Assembly: GCA_036971475.1 (NCBI GenBank) | Contig: JBAIZL010000058.1 | Coordinates: 2,203,501-2,267,500 of the forward strand | Direction: 5' to 3' | Length of the DNA stretch: 64,000 nt | Source of the DNA: Prosapia bicincta | Taxonomy: Eukaryota > Arthropoda > Insecta > Hemiptera > Cercopidae | Shown: one piece after another, positions 10,639 through 23,400 of the stretch | Position numbering within the stretch: position 1 is the stretch's first letter | Layout of the letters: every line of letters begins with the position of its first letter | Made by a program: the position numbers and the translations under genes | The notes under the pieces: generated by a model | Seen by the model: only the letters and a program-made list of their open reading frames with translations | What the model was told of the DNA's origin: nothing | Database searches by the model: none

Positions 10639-13600
10639 CTAAAACACAAAGAACTTTTACATTTTCTGTTGTATTTTTAAAAAGAATTTGGCATCATTTT
10701 AGAATAATACAATTTAATATTAATGTCTTATTTCATAAAAGATATTATATAGTTTTATGCGTAGTGATCAAACATATGTAAAATAAGTATTTTCATAGTG
10801 AAAACATTAAATACATTTATTGAACATTTGAGTCTTCTAAATCATACCTTACAACTCCAGAATAAGAATGTGGGTGAACAGTCTTGTGTAGCGCTCTTGT
10901 GTCAATTGTGAGCAATCTTATACATTGAGTACATTAGAGTTCTTGTATAATAACATTTCGGATAATTATGTGGTGCTTTTTGTGTTTTACATTGGTTATA
11001 GGAGCCATTCATTCATTCTTCTTTGGAGTGAATGAATATAACCTTTCGGGATAATTGGTAAACTGGCATTAACACTTTTTTTTTTAAAAACTGTCGTCAA
11101 GCATTTTCAAGATTCTGAAAATTAATGTTTATGAACTTCTATAACAGATTACTTGGAAACTTGGATGACATGACTAACAAATTCAATCTCCATCTGCTGT
11201 TGTTGGTTTTCGTAGATAACGCCTCGCTGAATAAGGGACAGATCCATCAAAACCAATTTTAAAGATATCTTTACTTATTGAATTTAAAAATTTCAAAATG
11301 TGTTTTCACACCCGTTTACTTTAGGAAATTTGATTGGCTTGAATACAGAGTGAATGAAGATGCTGTATTCTGTTACCCACGTAGACTATCCCCTTCTAAC
11401 AAAAAATAAACTTTATTAATTAATCGACTTGTAAAATTATTTTTAAAAACAAAATTGAAAAGATTCATGTCTAGTGAAAGTCATTTATTTATAGTAAAGT
11501 ATTATTAAAAAAGAAAAAAAAACAAGAGTTTTAACAGAAATACTGTCATATACAAAAACCATGCTTTTGAAAATTCTAAAGTACATTATTTCAGAAAACT
11601 GTTAACCCTAGAGGACCCGCGCGAGGTAATTATTCTCCCAGTGAGTTTCCAACAAAGATTATAAAACAGTTGAAAATCTTGAAATTCTTCCATTCCTTAC
11701 ATACCTTCTAATTGGCTCACCCTGTATCTATTTCTGTCCCTACATCACATAGTTTTACAGTTTTTGTTTACTTATAACGGTTTGGAGTTATTGTTGCAAC
11801 AACTGGGAAAGTTTTAACCGCGTGCGAGTCCTCATGTTACAATACTGGTCCCTCTAAGTGGAGTCTATTTCTATTTGTAATTTGCAAGGTTTTTATAAGT
11901 GGAGTCTATTTCTATTTGTAATTTGCAAGGTTTTTATAAGTGAAGTCTATTTCTATTTGTAGTTTGCAAGGTTTTTATAAGTGAAGTCTATTTCTATTTG
12001 TAATTTGCAAGGTTTTTATAAGTGAAGTCTATTTCTATTTGTAATTTGCAAGGTTTTTATAAGTGAAATCTATTTCTATTTGTAATTTGCAAGGTTTTTA
12101 TAAGTGGAGTCTATTTCTATTTGTAATTTGCAAGGTTTTTATAAGTGGAGTCTATTTCTATTTGTAATTTGCAAGGTTTTTATAAGTGAAGTCTATTTCT
12201 ATTTGTAATTTGCAAGGTTTTTATAAGTGAAGTCTATTTCTAATTGTATTTTGTGAGGTTTTTATACATGAAGTCTATTTGTATTTTGTGAGGTTTTTAT
12301 AAGTGAAGTATAGTTCTATTTGTATTTTACGAGGTTATTATGAGTGAAGATTATTTTAAATTGTATTTTGCAAGTTTTTTATCACATAAATAAATTTTTG
12401 TTTTTTTTTGCAAGACTGTTATGAGTGAATTTTACTTGTTTTGTATTTTGTGAGGATTTTATAACTGAAGTTCGTTTTAATTTATAAATTTATCAAATTA
12501 TCTAAGTTCATATTTTGTCATAGCGATGACAAACAACACAAATTTTATATAGCTCTTGTTACAAGAAACGGAAATTAAAGTATAAGGAGGATACTGTGTT
12601 CAAGAAGAAAGTGATAATGTTGAGGAAAGTGTCCGTTACTCCGAGAGTGAACAAATTGCCTACAGTGACGTTGACCAGACTAGTGTTGTTTATAAAGACG
12701 TTGACCAAGATTTGGATTTCAGAATCAAAAATCCAGGTACCTCTGGTACCATAAATAACATGAATTTTATTTTAGAGGAAAAATACGCAAAAAACTGTCA
12801 CTTAGAACTGAACTTGAATGAGTACACCTCTGACGAAGAAAATTTACGTTATAGTGAATGCTTTACTTGTTACTACTGCAAATTTAGAATTGACAAAAAA
12901 AAGTAGAGTGATTGTGCCAACCACAAAATGATATCGCAAACAGGCCCATCAAAATGTAAGAACCCCTTCCCGTAATTTTATAACTCATTTACCTGGCATA
13001 AAGGGAGAAGCAAAAAATTCGAAATACACCCCTGAAAGCATGGAATCAGTTGTTTTTAATTAGTTGATTTATTACATAGTGTCTTACACAAATATATATA
13101 TACAGACAAAGAAGGGTAATTTTTCAAGGGAGAGAGATGAAAATTAAACTTCTTTTGAAGAAATTAAAGCTTTGTTTGGGGTTTTGTATATTTGTGGAGC
13201 AATGATATCTTCGTACAAAAATTCTAAAGGTATATGGACAACAGACAGAACTGGTTTGCATATAGTAACGTGTACAATGTCAAGACACAGATTCTATTTT
13301 CTCTGCAAGTATTAGGTTTTGATATATATTGTGTTTGTAAACTATTCTTGTTTATAAAATATTTTATTTTCATGATTATTGTACCAAAAAATGTTTATTT
13401 ACAATATAGTCTACAGCTTTATATTTGGCAATATTACAAACAAACATTTTAATTACAGGTGTGCTTTTTGCCCTAAGAGCTTAAACAAAAAAAAACAAAA
13501 TGCTGTGTTAGTTGTGGGAAAAGTGTTTGTAAAGATCATTTAGTTGGAGTATGTGAAGAGTGTTTTGACGTATAAAAAAGGAAATAATATTGCATGAGTT

Positions 13601-16600
13601 TGTTCATATCTTTTATAGTATTACAAAATATGTTTAAATATTTTTTTAAATTATAACACCAATTATTTTACTGATATTGACCTGAAAAATAGTTGGGGTA
13701 AAAAATTACCCCGTGCGAGCTCTGGTGTAACAGATATTAGCGTGAGTCCTCTAGGGTTGATCAACACATTTTTTTAAAATACTTTTTGCAATCTTTTGCC
13801 TAACTCAGACAAGGCATGTCTTTTCATAACCTTTTTATGGTTAAAAGTGACTCTGAGTCAACCAGTTAACCCATTCCAGATTAAATTATTTGCCATATGA
13901 GCGAAATATACTGTTTTTTTTAATATAGTTTTATAAACACTATAACAACTCCGAATATACTTGTTCAATCTACTTATTAAATTTCCTTGGCTTTAACTAA
14001 TTTTTAATCTTACATTTTCAAGCAAATTTTGGCCAATTTTAAATTGTTTGATAGCAAAATCTCTTTTTAAACTTCCTCATACTTCTTGTTATTCTGACAT
14101 AAATATTTGAAAGGAGTTGCTACTTTGATATAAACAAAAAAGAGCTTTTAACTCTGTATGATATTACTTCTTTCAAAGAGCTAATTGAATTTGCATAACT
14201 ATCAAGAATTTTAGAGGAATTTGGTATCATTAATTTACTAATTTTCTCAAGTTGTATTTTTTTGATGATTAAAACTCTTTTGAAGTTCTGTAACTGCTAT
14301 TTTATTTTCATTGTAGGCAAGGGTTTTCTTATTTATATTATAATATATCTTACTCTCCTCTGTATTTATTATTGTAAAAAAATTTAGTAATTTTTCTACA
14401 ATAGTTTTTTTACTTGATTTTTAAACATTCGTCATTACTGTTTCAATACCCTTATGTTACATAACATTTTCTATAAAAAAATACTAAAAATTTAGATGAA
14501 AAATCTAGACAATTTATATTCAAATTATTTAAAATTTTAAATACTTCGAGAAGAGAGAATATAGGTTTGTTAAAAAAACAGCAGCAACATATATTAAACA
14601 TGTTGAAAAAAGCAAAAAAATGTGTCAAAATCCAAAGCATTAATGAAGAAGTTAATCAATGAACCTGGAAAATACAACCACTTAGACATAATGTTTATTC
14701 AAAAACAATCATGAAATCATACTTCATAACTCAAAATAATGGCCCGTAAAAATTAATTTTTAAACCTTATAAATATCCAAAACGTAAAAGAAGTACTAGA
14801 TATCTAAAAAAGTTTTAGTTTTACTTTCCCCATTAAATGGTAAAAAACTTGATGCAAATAGTACAGTCATTTGCAGTTAACAATTGAAAAATATATCCAC
14901 CAAATTAAATCCTACTAGGGAATAAATGTACAACTGTAAAAAAACCAAGTTCGATACAAAAACTACATCCTCATCAATTCCTAAGAGTTTTATCAACTAC
15001 ATGATTTCAGTTAAAATAAAGGCTTACACAGATACCACCATTTTTTCCTTATAATTGGTAAACCAAGAAACTCATCCGATTTCAAAAATATATAAAATGA
15101 TTGCAAATACATTCAAAATGACTCTAGGATGAACATTTTTTTCTGATTAGATCCACAAAGTGTGTTTGTCTAAAGCTCATTTTCAAAAAGCAGTCACTAC
15201 AGAAACAAAAAATATTAAACATTACTTTAATATATTTCACTTATGACCTTAATATAACAAAGTAATATATTTTAAAACGTTTTTATTAGTTCAGTGTCCG
15301 TCATATCTGTCTGTTTGTCTGTCTGCCTGAGTGGAATTTTGCGATCGAGTTTAAACTAACTTCCCAAGAGCTAGAGACCTGAAATTTTAAACATATGTCA
15401 GAATTAAATGACAATGCAATATTCACTTGGTTTCTTGAGGTAGCTTACGAGTTAAAACAGCTTTTCTACTACATTCACTCGCTTTAAGTTTGTTTAAATA
15501 TCATTTGTTTATACAAATTATATTTGCTTATTACACTTTTGCTATTACTTGCAACCAGACTTTTTGTGAACTAAAGGTTGTTGAATTGTTAACTTACACT
15601 TGGAGGAAACGTTTTTGTCTTACGACTTCTTCAGCCCCTTTGGAGTTAACAATTTAACAACCTTTAGTTAACAAAAAGTCTGGTCGCAAGTAATAGCAAA
15701 AGTGTAATAAGTAAGTAACAACCTGCTCGTCATGAACAGTAATACGATTTCAACACTATATTTGCTTTAGGAGCTAGAGACTTTCACTTGCATTTATAAT
15801 CAATAAAATAATTGTAGTATGTTTATTGAAGTATAAATTAACATGTTTATCAACTGATGAAAAGTATTGAATAATATGTGACACTTTAACCTAATGATAA
15901 ACAATTATTAAAGTAATATAACTTACGTGTTAAAACTATTCTACAATCAAAACTTATAACATAAAATCAATTGTTGCATGAAATCATGTCACACAATCAA
16001 TTGAAATATTTCACCTAGACATAAAACTAAAAAATGGAAAATAATAAATTAAATTTAAAAGATTTTAATATACCACGTTTTTAAAAAGAACTGAAAGTAT
16101 AAAATAATGTTTCATGTCCCTTCTACAATTTTGAGGGAGAATATTGTTAATGGCTATGAATATGTTTGTAATATTTGGAGAGAAAAAAAACGTGGAGCGC
16201 AGGCAATTCATGATAGTTAAGGAGGAGTAAAAGAATTTAATTACAGGAAATTGAAAATGGGATTCGCTGTAATTTAATTAATTTACTCCTCCTTAACTAT
16301 CATGAAATGCCTATGCCCCACGGTTTTACTCTCCAACGCATTACTCGAAATTGTAGAAGAGTCAAGAAAAATTATTTTATACCTTATAGTCCGCTTTAAA
16401 AGAGTGGTATATTAAAAACTTTTTTATTTAAATTTATTATTTCTTTCTGCCAAAATAACCCCCCCACTTACTATCGTATAACTGAAAAAATACAAGGTAG
16501 TTATATCATAGACCTTTAATCAAAGGACCTTTTTATTTGCTGAAAGCATGTTATATTTTGAAAGATATACAGTATAACAAAATATTTTGAACATCGACAA

Positions 16601-17351
16601 ACCAGAATGATTCCAAAGTGTGCTACCTAAATCATATGTAGAATCGGCCCTGATCTAAAACCTATTGATTACTCATTTAATAACTTCAAGAAAGTGACAT
16701 TTAGTATTAATGAAATTGAGCAACTGTGTAGCAATATACCAAACCATGAAAACATGACGTTATAAGAAGTACATTGAGTAGATTAAATGTGACATACTAC
16801 AATAAAATGTCTTTGAACAATGAAATTGTTCCTTCTATGGGCTGCAGATGACAAAGAAAAAATGTATAACCTCAAAAATGTATTAATTATTTTTTTTCCT
16901 GGCGAAAAACCAATTGTGGTTATCAATGCCAATAATAAACTAAGACAAAAATGCGATACTTTAGGTAAAACAAAATAATATACTAAACTTTAAATAAAGC
17001 AAAAATTACAAAACAAACAAAACTTAAGCATAGCAGTAATAATATAATATTAAATATATAACAATTAAGAAAAACATAACAATAAATTACAAAAAACAAC
17101 AATAAACCTATAACAATAAAAGAACACTAGAGAAATAAATTAAAATATTGAAAGAAAAAATTAAATATTAAAACTATAAATAACAAAATAACAACAACAA
17201 ACAATATAACAATAGATAAATAATAACAATAGTTAAATAATAACAATAGATAAATAATAACAATATTTAAAACACAACAATTTAACAATAAATAAATCTT
17301 AATAGCTCAATAACAAGAACATAAAATATATTCAATTTAAATAAATTTAAA

Positions 17352-17439
<88 letters not shown>

Positions 17440-20400
17440 AAAACACATACAAAGAAATACATGTATAAACATAAAAGAATATATTTTATATATTAAATTC
17501 TTAAAAATATGTTCAAGTGGTGCAAGAAAGATTTAAACTAAGAAACTATAGAACACGAACTATAGAACTATAAACACAAGAAGCAGGAACTACCCTGTCA
17601 TAATGAATTGCAGGTTTGGAATGAAAACAAAAAGAATTACTGATTATGTACTAGATCAAAAGTTCATTTTAGTATACAATATTATTTTAGTTTATGTAAT
17701 CAAAACTACATATTTTTATTACTTCTCACCGAACTAGATCTTATGCTAATAAAATAGACCTTTTACTATGATTGAAGTTGATACCAAAGTCTTTGTCCTG
17801 ACTGAAACAGATAACTGAGGTATTGCTGTACTGAGAAGATTTCTAAATGAAGAGATATTGTGTGTAAAAAAAAATTAATATTAAAACCTTAGAGTTACAA
17901 CCTTAGCAAAAATGTAATAAGTAATTAACAACCAGCTCCTCATGAACAGCAACAATAATTTCGATATTTAATGAAAACCTTAGATTTTAAAAGTATTTGA
18001 GCTAAAAATACTTACCAACAACTCCCAATCAGACTGGTTTACCAATACTAAAATTCCTGGACGCCTGGAAAAAGGTTTTCTTAGTGGTTTTATTTTTTAA
18101 AAAACGTACAAATATTTGTCACTTAAAACATATAGAAACTATTTTCTTAACAAATCATTTTTGATAAAGCATATTATAAAAATGTATTTCTATATTTATT
18201 AATATGTGTAATGAAAATAATCTCAAATTATATAAAGAAGGGAAAGTTTGTAATTGGATTTTTTTAATAATGTAATGCAGATTTAGAATATAGAGTATTG
18301 TGCAAGGAAAATAGCTGGTAAATATAATCCAGGCAAATAAAGTCTTTATGGCCACAGAACTTTATATATTCTTGTTTGGCGTTAAAACAAAATTCTTGGA
18401 TTTTAATTGTTTTTATTAATAACATCAAAAAGACATGAAGAAGATGATGATAGGGAATACATTGCAATATTTTGTTCTGACACCAAATAAGAATATTCTA
18501 AGTTACCGAATTCTGGACATATCCACAACAACTCGCAAGTTAAATTTAACATTCAGAAAAAGGGCCTGGTAAGCATTTTATAGGATTTCTGAAATAAAGA
18601 ACCTACCAAATAAAATTTAAACAAACTACCAAAAATTTTTAAATTTACAAAAAGACTAACAATTTTTTAGGTTGGTTTAAAAAAAAGTCAACGAGGCTTA
18701 GCTACGAAATATTTTATTTGTAATGTCTCTGCTAATCTTTTATTTTTTTTCTTACAATGCAAACTTCTTAAATACTTATGTATGTCATTGAATTTTCAAT
18801 GTTTAACAAGAGAATGCTAAAAGTGTTGTTAAGGTATAAGTGTTAATAGCACTGTTGACTTTCCCTTGAACCCTCAAGTTTAATGAGTAAATAAATCTTT
18901 TGTACTATATTAATGAATTTCCCTATTTATATACTTACATAAATGCCTATGTAAATATTTATGTACATGTCTGTTCTCATATAAAACTGATTAATTTGTC
19001 TGTTTATGACCTGTTTGTTATGACACGACTGAGATATTTATGGAATCTATTTATCATCACAGAAATGCCTTAAACTTGTATTATTGCAGACTTTTGCCCC
19101 TAATATCCGCACACTATATTAATTTAAGTTGCTGTATATTAAACAAGTGGTTAATTTTGGCACAGAATTGGGAATTTATTGAACCAAACTTTTAACCCTT
19201 CAAGTGCTAACGACTTGGTCCAAGACGTTTGGATCATGTTCTGAAGTGCTAACAGCTCGGTCCGAGCCGATCGTGATAATTGCTGCCGAACAATAACCCA
19301 TGTTCCAATTCAGTTATATTTTATATAAGAATAAAGTAAAAGAATTGGTTTATTTATTACTCTATGTGAAAAATCTTGTTGGATGACGTAATAGGCCTAA
19401 TTGAAGGGCTCGTGGGTTAGAAGTCTGTTTACAAAAGTCGTGGGGTGTAGTGCAAGTCAGCGCCAGTTCAGTGTTGTCATTATGATTTATTTATTGTTTC
19501 AGTTATGATATAAGTGGCTTTAGTTATGGTATAAGTGGTTTTAGTTGTGGTATAAATATTTTAAATTACTACATTTGTTTGTTGTATGATTCATGATAAA
19601 TAATGAGTGAACTAAGTCGTTCAAGTAAAAACGGAAAGTGTTCATTTGATTCATCAAGTGACGAGTATGATAGAAATATTTCTGATATTGACACAAACTT
19701 GAAAGAAATTCCAAAAAATGATGAGAGTTATCTGGTGGTGGAGAGGAGTATAACCCCAATTTAGACGATAATGTATATAGTGAATCTGATGATGATATAG
19801 ACCTATAAAACCGGCCAATTTCATTGTGTACTGATAGGCCAAAGAATTACGGTAACTTGTCACCACCAACTTCCCAACAAATCTCAGATTCTGAGAATAA
19901 AGATGATCCACCCCCAGATGAAGTCTCAAATGAACCAGATACCAGTACTTCAAATAGTAATTGGGTTACAATATCCTCCAGAACCCTTTGATGTGAAAGA
20001 TAAATCTATTTACCATTCTACATCCACCTAACCAGCCAAAAAGTACTGAAAGAGATTTTTGAAAATTTTTTGATATGACTTTACTGAATGGGTTCATCTT
20101 GTATAAAAACAATACAGAGAATCCTTTTGATAGTTTCAACTTTATGGTAGAAATAGTTGAATCGCTGGTTGAAGGCAAAACAGTTGATGCTCCTGAACCT
20201 CATCCAGGACCAGCATGTGATACACAGTATAACTTGATGTGTCGCCCTGGAGTGACTCTGCGCCTTTATGTAGTTTGTTTACTCAAAGGAAAAAATCCAA
20301 AAGTAGGTTCTGGTGCCCAGAGTGTAACTCTGGTGTCCACCCTGATTGTTATAAGGACTCAGAACACTTCTGGAGACCTAAAGGGTGAGGTATCAAAAAG

Positions 20401-23400
20401 CGTGCAGCAGAATTGGACTCCGATTAGGCACTGACATGTACATAAGCAAAATGTGTAAATATGTATATAAGCCTATATAATTTTGATTTTTATGTTATAT
20501 TTGTAAACCTAAGTGATAATAATTGCCATGAAAGACAGGTTTGACTGATCACAAACCTAGTTGGGAAATGAATGATGTGAGGTTTTTGATGATTATTCTT
20601 TGTTACGGTTGTGTGTATTATGTTAAAAACACTAATTATTTGTGAATATGAATATGAATAGTAACTGAATAGTATTTGTATATACTATTTATGTTATACA
20701 GTAAACTCCCGATTATCCGTAGAATAGGGTGGCCCGGCAACGCAGGATAAAGAATTCCCCGGATAATCCGCTATGAACAAAGAATACGCAAAACGATCGA
20801 TAATCGATTATTATACCATAAGTTACACAAATAATGACCCCGGTTAATGCAATTCACAAATAATCTTCAGAGGACAAAATAAATACAGAAAATAATTTAA
20901 AATGTCAATGTATTTGACGGATTATAACATGTTCATTTATATGTCTAACTATTTACAATAGGTACATAAGTATATGTCAAAAGTAAGTATGCATGTACAT
21001 ATGTAATTTCCTTTACACATAATACTTTCACTTTTTAACAAAAAATCTGTCACTTTCGTCTGTTTTTTTGTGAGCATTGATTTAGCTTTAATGTGCGATC
21101 TAAGTTTCTTGAGAACCATTTTGTCGCACAGTGTCTACTTGTGTCACAAAGCCATCGATAATGTATATGACAGACATGGATAATGCATATGCCACGTCCT
21201 AGACTATTTATAGCCGAGATTAGCTGACATTTGTTTACAATCTTATGATACACATTAGATTTTCGGACGTCCAAGCATTTTGTCATTGTCTCTTATATAC
21301 AGTAGTCTGCTCGCCCCTTTTATTTCGCTGGCCCACGTCGGGATGCTTCCCTTTCAATGTAAAAATTAGTACGTACATATTTACATATCTATTCCCTTCA
21401 TCTTAACTTCTATTAAGCCTTATATGTATTTACAACGTAATTCACCGTTAGGAAATTTAAACACGAGGATCTGATTGGAATAAAAATTGGATATTTGTAA
21501 AACAATTGCAGACCCCGTATAATCAGCAAACCGGTTAATCCGCCCACGGATAATCGGGAGTTTACTGTACTTTTCTATATTCGGGACTAAATTTTGCATC
21601 TTTTGTATATTAAGGATTTCAAATATTTCACAATGGAGATTCTAAAATTAACTGGAAAGGAAGAAACATTTATAAGTAGTTTTTTTTTCTATTCATCGGG
21701 AGCTTTTTATACTTAAATATAATTTGGTAAGTTTCTGTTTTACATAATTTTATTCTATTGGTTATTGTGTATATTTTGATAAATAATATGTTATATTTTA
21801 GAGGTATTTTATATTTTCTGTTTAATTAAACATAAAATCCTGCGCATCACCAATAAAACACCCAGCACTACAGAGTGTTATTACCAGCACTTGGTGGGTT
21901 AAAAAAATAATAATTTTCATGTTTGATTTAGTACAGACAAATAAACTTACACAGTATCTCCTTGAAGAAATAATTCTGGTCTTTCACTAAGAAGATTTTC
22001 TTTCAACCAAACTAGTAAGTCCTTAATTAACCCTGTAACAGAAATAAACTAGAAATAAATGCTTTACTATAAATGCCTGAAATTATTCTACAACTTAACA
22101 ACAGTTTTAAAGGTTAAAAACATTTAGTTCATTTACTCAAAAACTACATAGTTAAACCACAAAACCAACAACACAAAACTGTTGATTTGTAGCCAGACAA
22201 GACAGTTTAGAGGCCAGATGGAGTCTACAAGAACCGTTTCTATCGTCAAATTTATAACGTAAGTTATAAATCGTGAATCGGCGATCGGTACTCCCATTTC
22301 TTAGAAAATGTAACTAAAATCGTAACGACTTACCATGGTTTCGCTGTCCGAAAAATTCAAAGGATCCAAGGAAGAAGAAAGAAGAACCCAGCCTCTACAA
22401 GATCTATGAGCCAGGAACCGAGGATGGAGGAAGAGAAACTTTTGGCAAATCATTTTTTAAAGTCAAAGTTATTAGTTAAAATTTAATACACTTTTCAGAA
22501 AATTATAATTCAAAATTTTAATTCATAAAAAAATAAACAATGGCTTCACTCTAAATAAAATTGTTAAATAGTTTTAAAAAAGTCAAAGATTTTTCTTGTA
22601 TGTAACATTGAATTGTGTAAAATAATTAAAATCAAATGAAATAAGTCAGTTTTGCAAAAAGGCAGATGTTTCCATGTAAATTATTCAAATTTCATATTAA
22701 TGTTTCTAGACCGGATTAATCATAAAGAAACCAACAAAAGAATATTTAATTAAACTTATTAGAGTGGTTTCGACTATAAACTTGGTCATTTTAAATAAGA
22801 TCAAAAGAATTGTTGCAAAAGTTGGATTAATTTAAAATATTAAATATGAGTAATAATTTCATGTAATATTGGTAAATGATTTTGAACTTATTAAATAACT
22901 ATTAATATAACACCATGTTATATTTAAAACCTTAAAACTTCAGAAAAATTAATTCAAGAGTTAAAAATTATGGAAATAATTAATTTATTATATAGTGTGA
23001 AAATTCAAAATAAATTTGTAGTGTATTTTTCAAGAATCAATGATTAAATTCATAAGATAAATTAAATATAAGTAAAAAATTAATTCAATTAAATATGTGG
23101 TGTTAATATATTTTCTGCATATTGAGAAAGGCAGTAGAAATCAAGAAGTGTATAATTGTGTTAATTTTTATTTTTCATATCATTAAAATTACTATACGAA
23201 ATCTTTTTAATTTATTTCAAAATATCCTGTGTTAATAAATAAATAAAAACTTAAAGATTTTCTAACTATTAAATTAATGGTTACAAAGTTAGGTATCAAA
23301 AGTATTTAAATTCATAAAGTAATAAACTAAATAAAATAAAAGCCTAATGTTACAACAAGAAAGCTCTCTCCTGGCAGTAAATTAATATAAAATATTTTAA

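Larger units (their letters stand above)
11606..13756 (+). mobile_element. decayed piggyBac element, 2151 bp
   Basis: Left end TTAA (11602-11605) followed by CCCTAGAGGACCCGCGC; right end is the inverted CCCTAGAGGACTCACGC followed by TTGA (13757-13760), a one-base decay of the TTAA target duplication. Between them are a 41-bp minisatellite, remnants of a piggyBac transposase and its C-terminal zinc finger. It lies in URM1 intron 4, antisense to the gene. Internal deletion removed the catalytic core, so it is non-autonomous. Confidence 0.9.
19196..21898 (+). mobile_element. piggyBac element, 2703 bp, with a nested insertion
   Basis: TTAA at 19192-19195 and 21899-21902. The termini read CCCTTCAAGTGCT and, inverted, CCCACCAAGTGCT. 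It holds transposase remnants (19603-20388), a 21-bp repeat (19501-19563) and a nested Tigger-like element (20699-21567). It lies in URM1 intron 3, antisense to the gene, about 50 bp from the exon 3 donor site. Confidence 0.9.
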
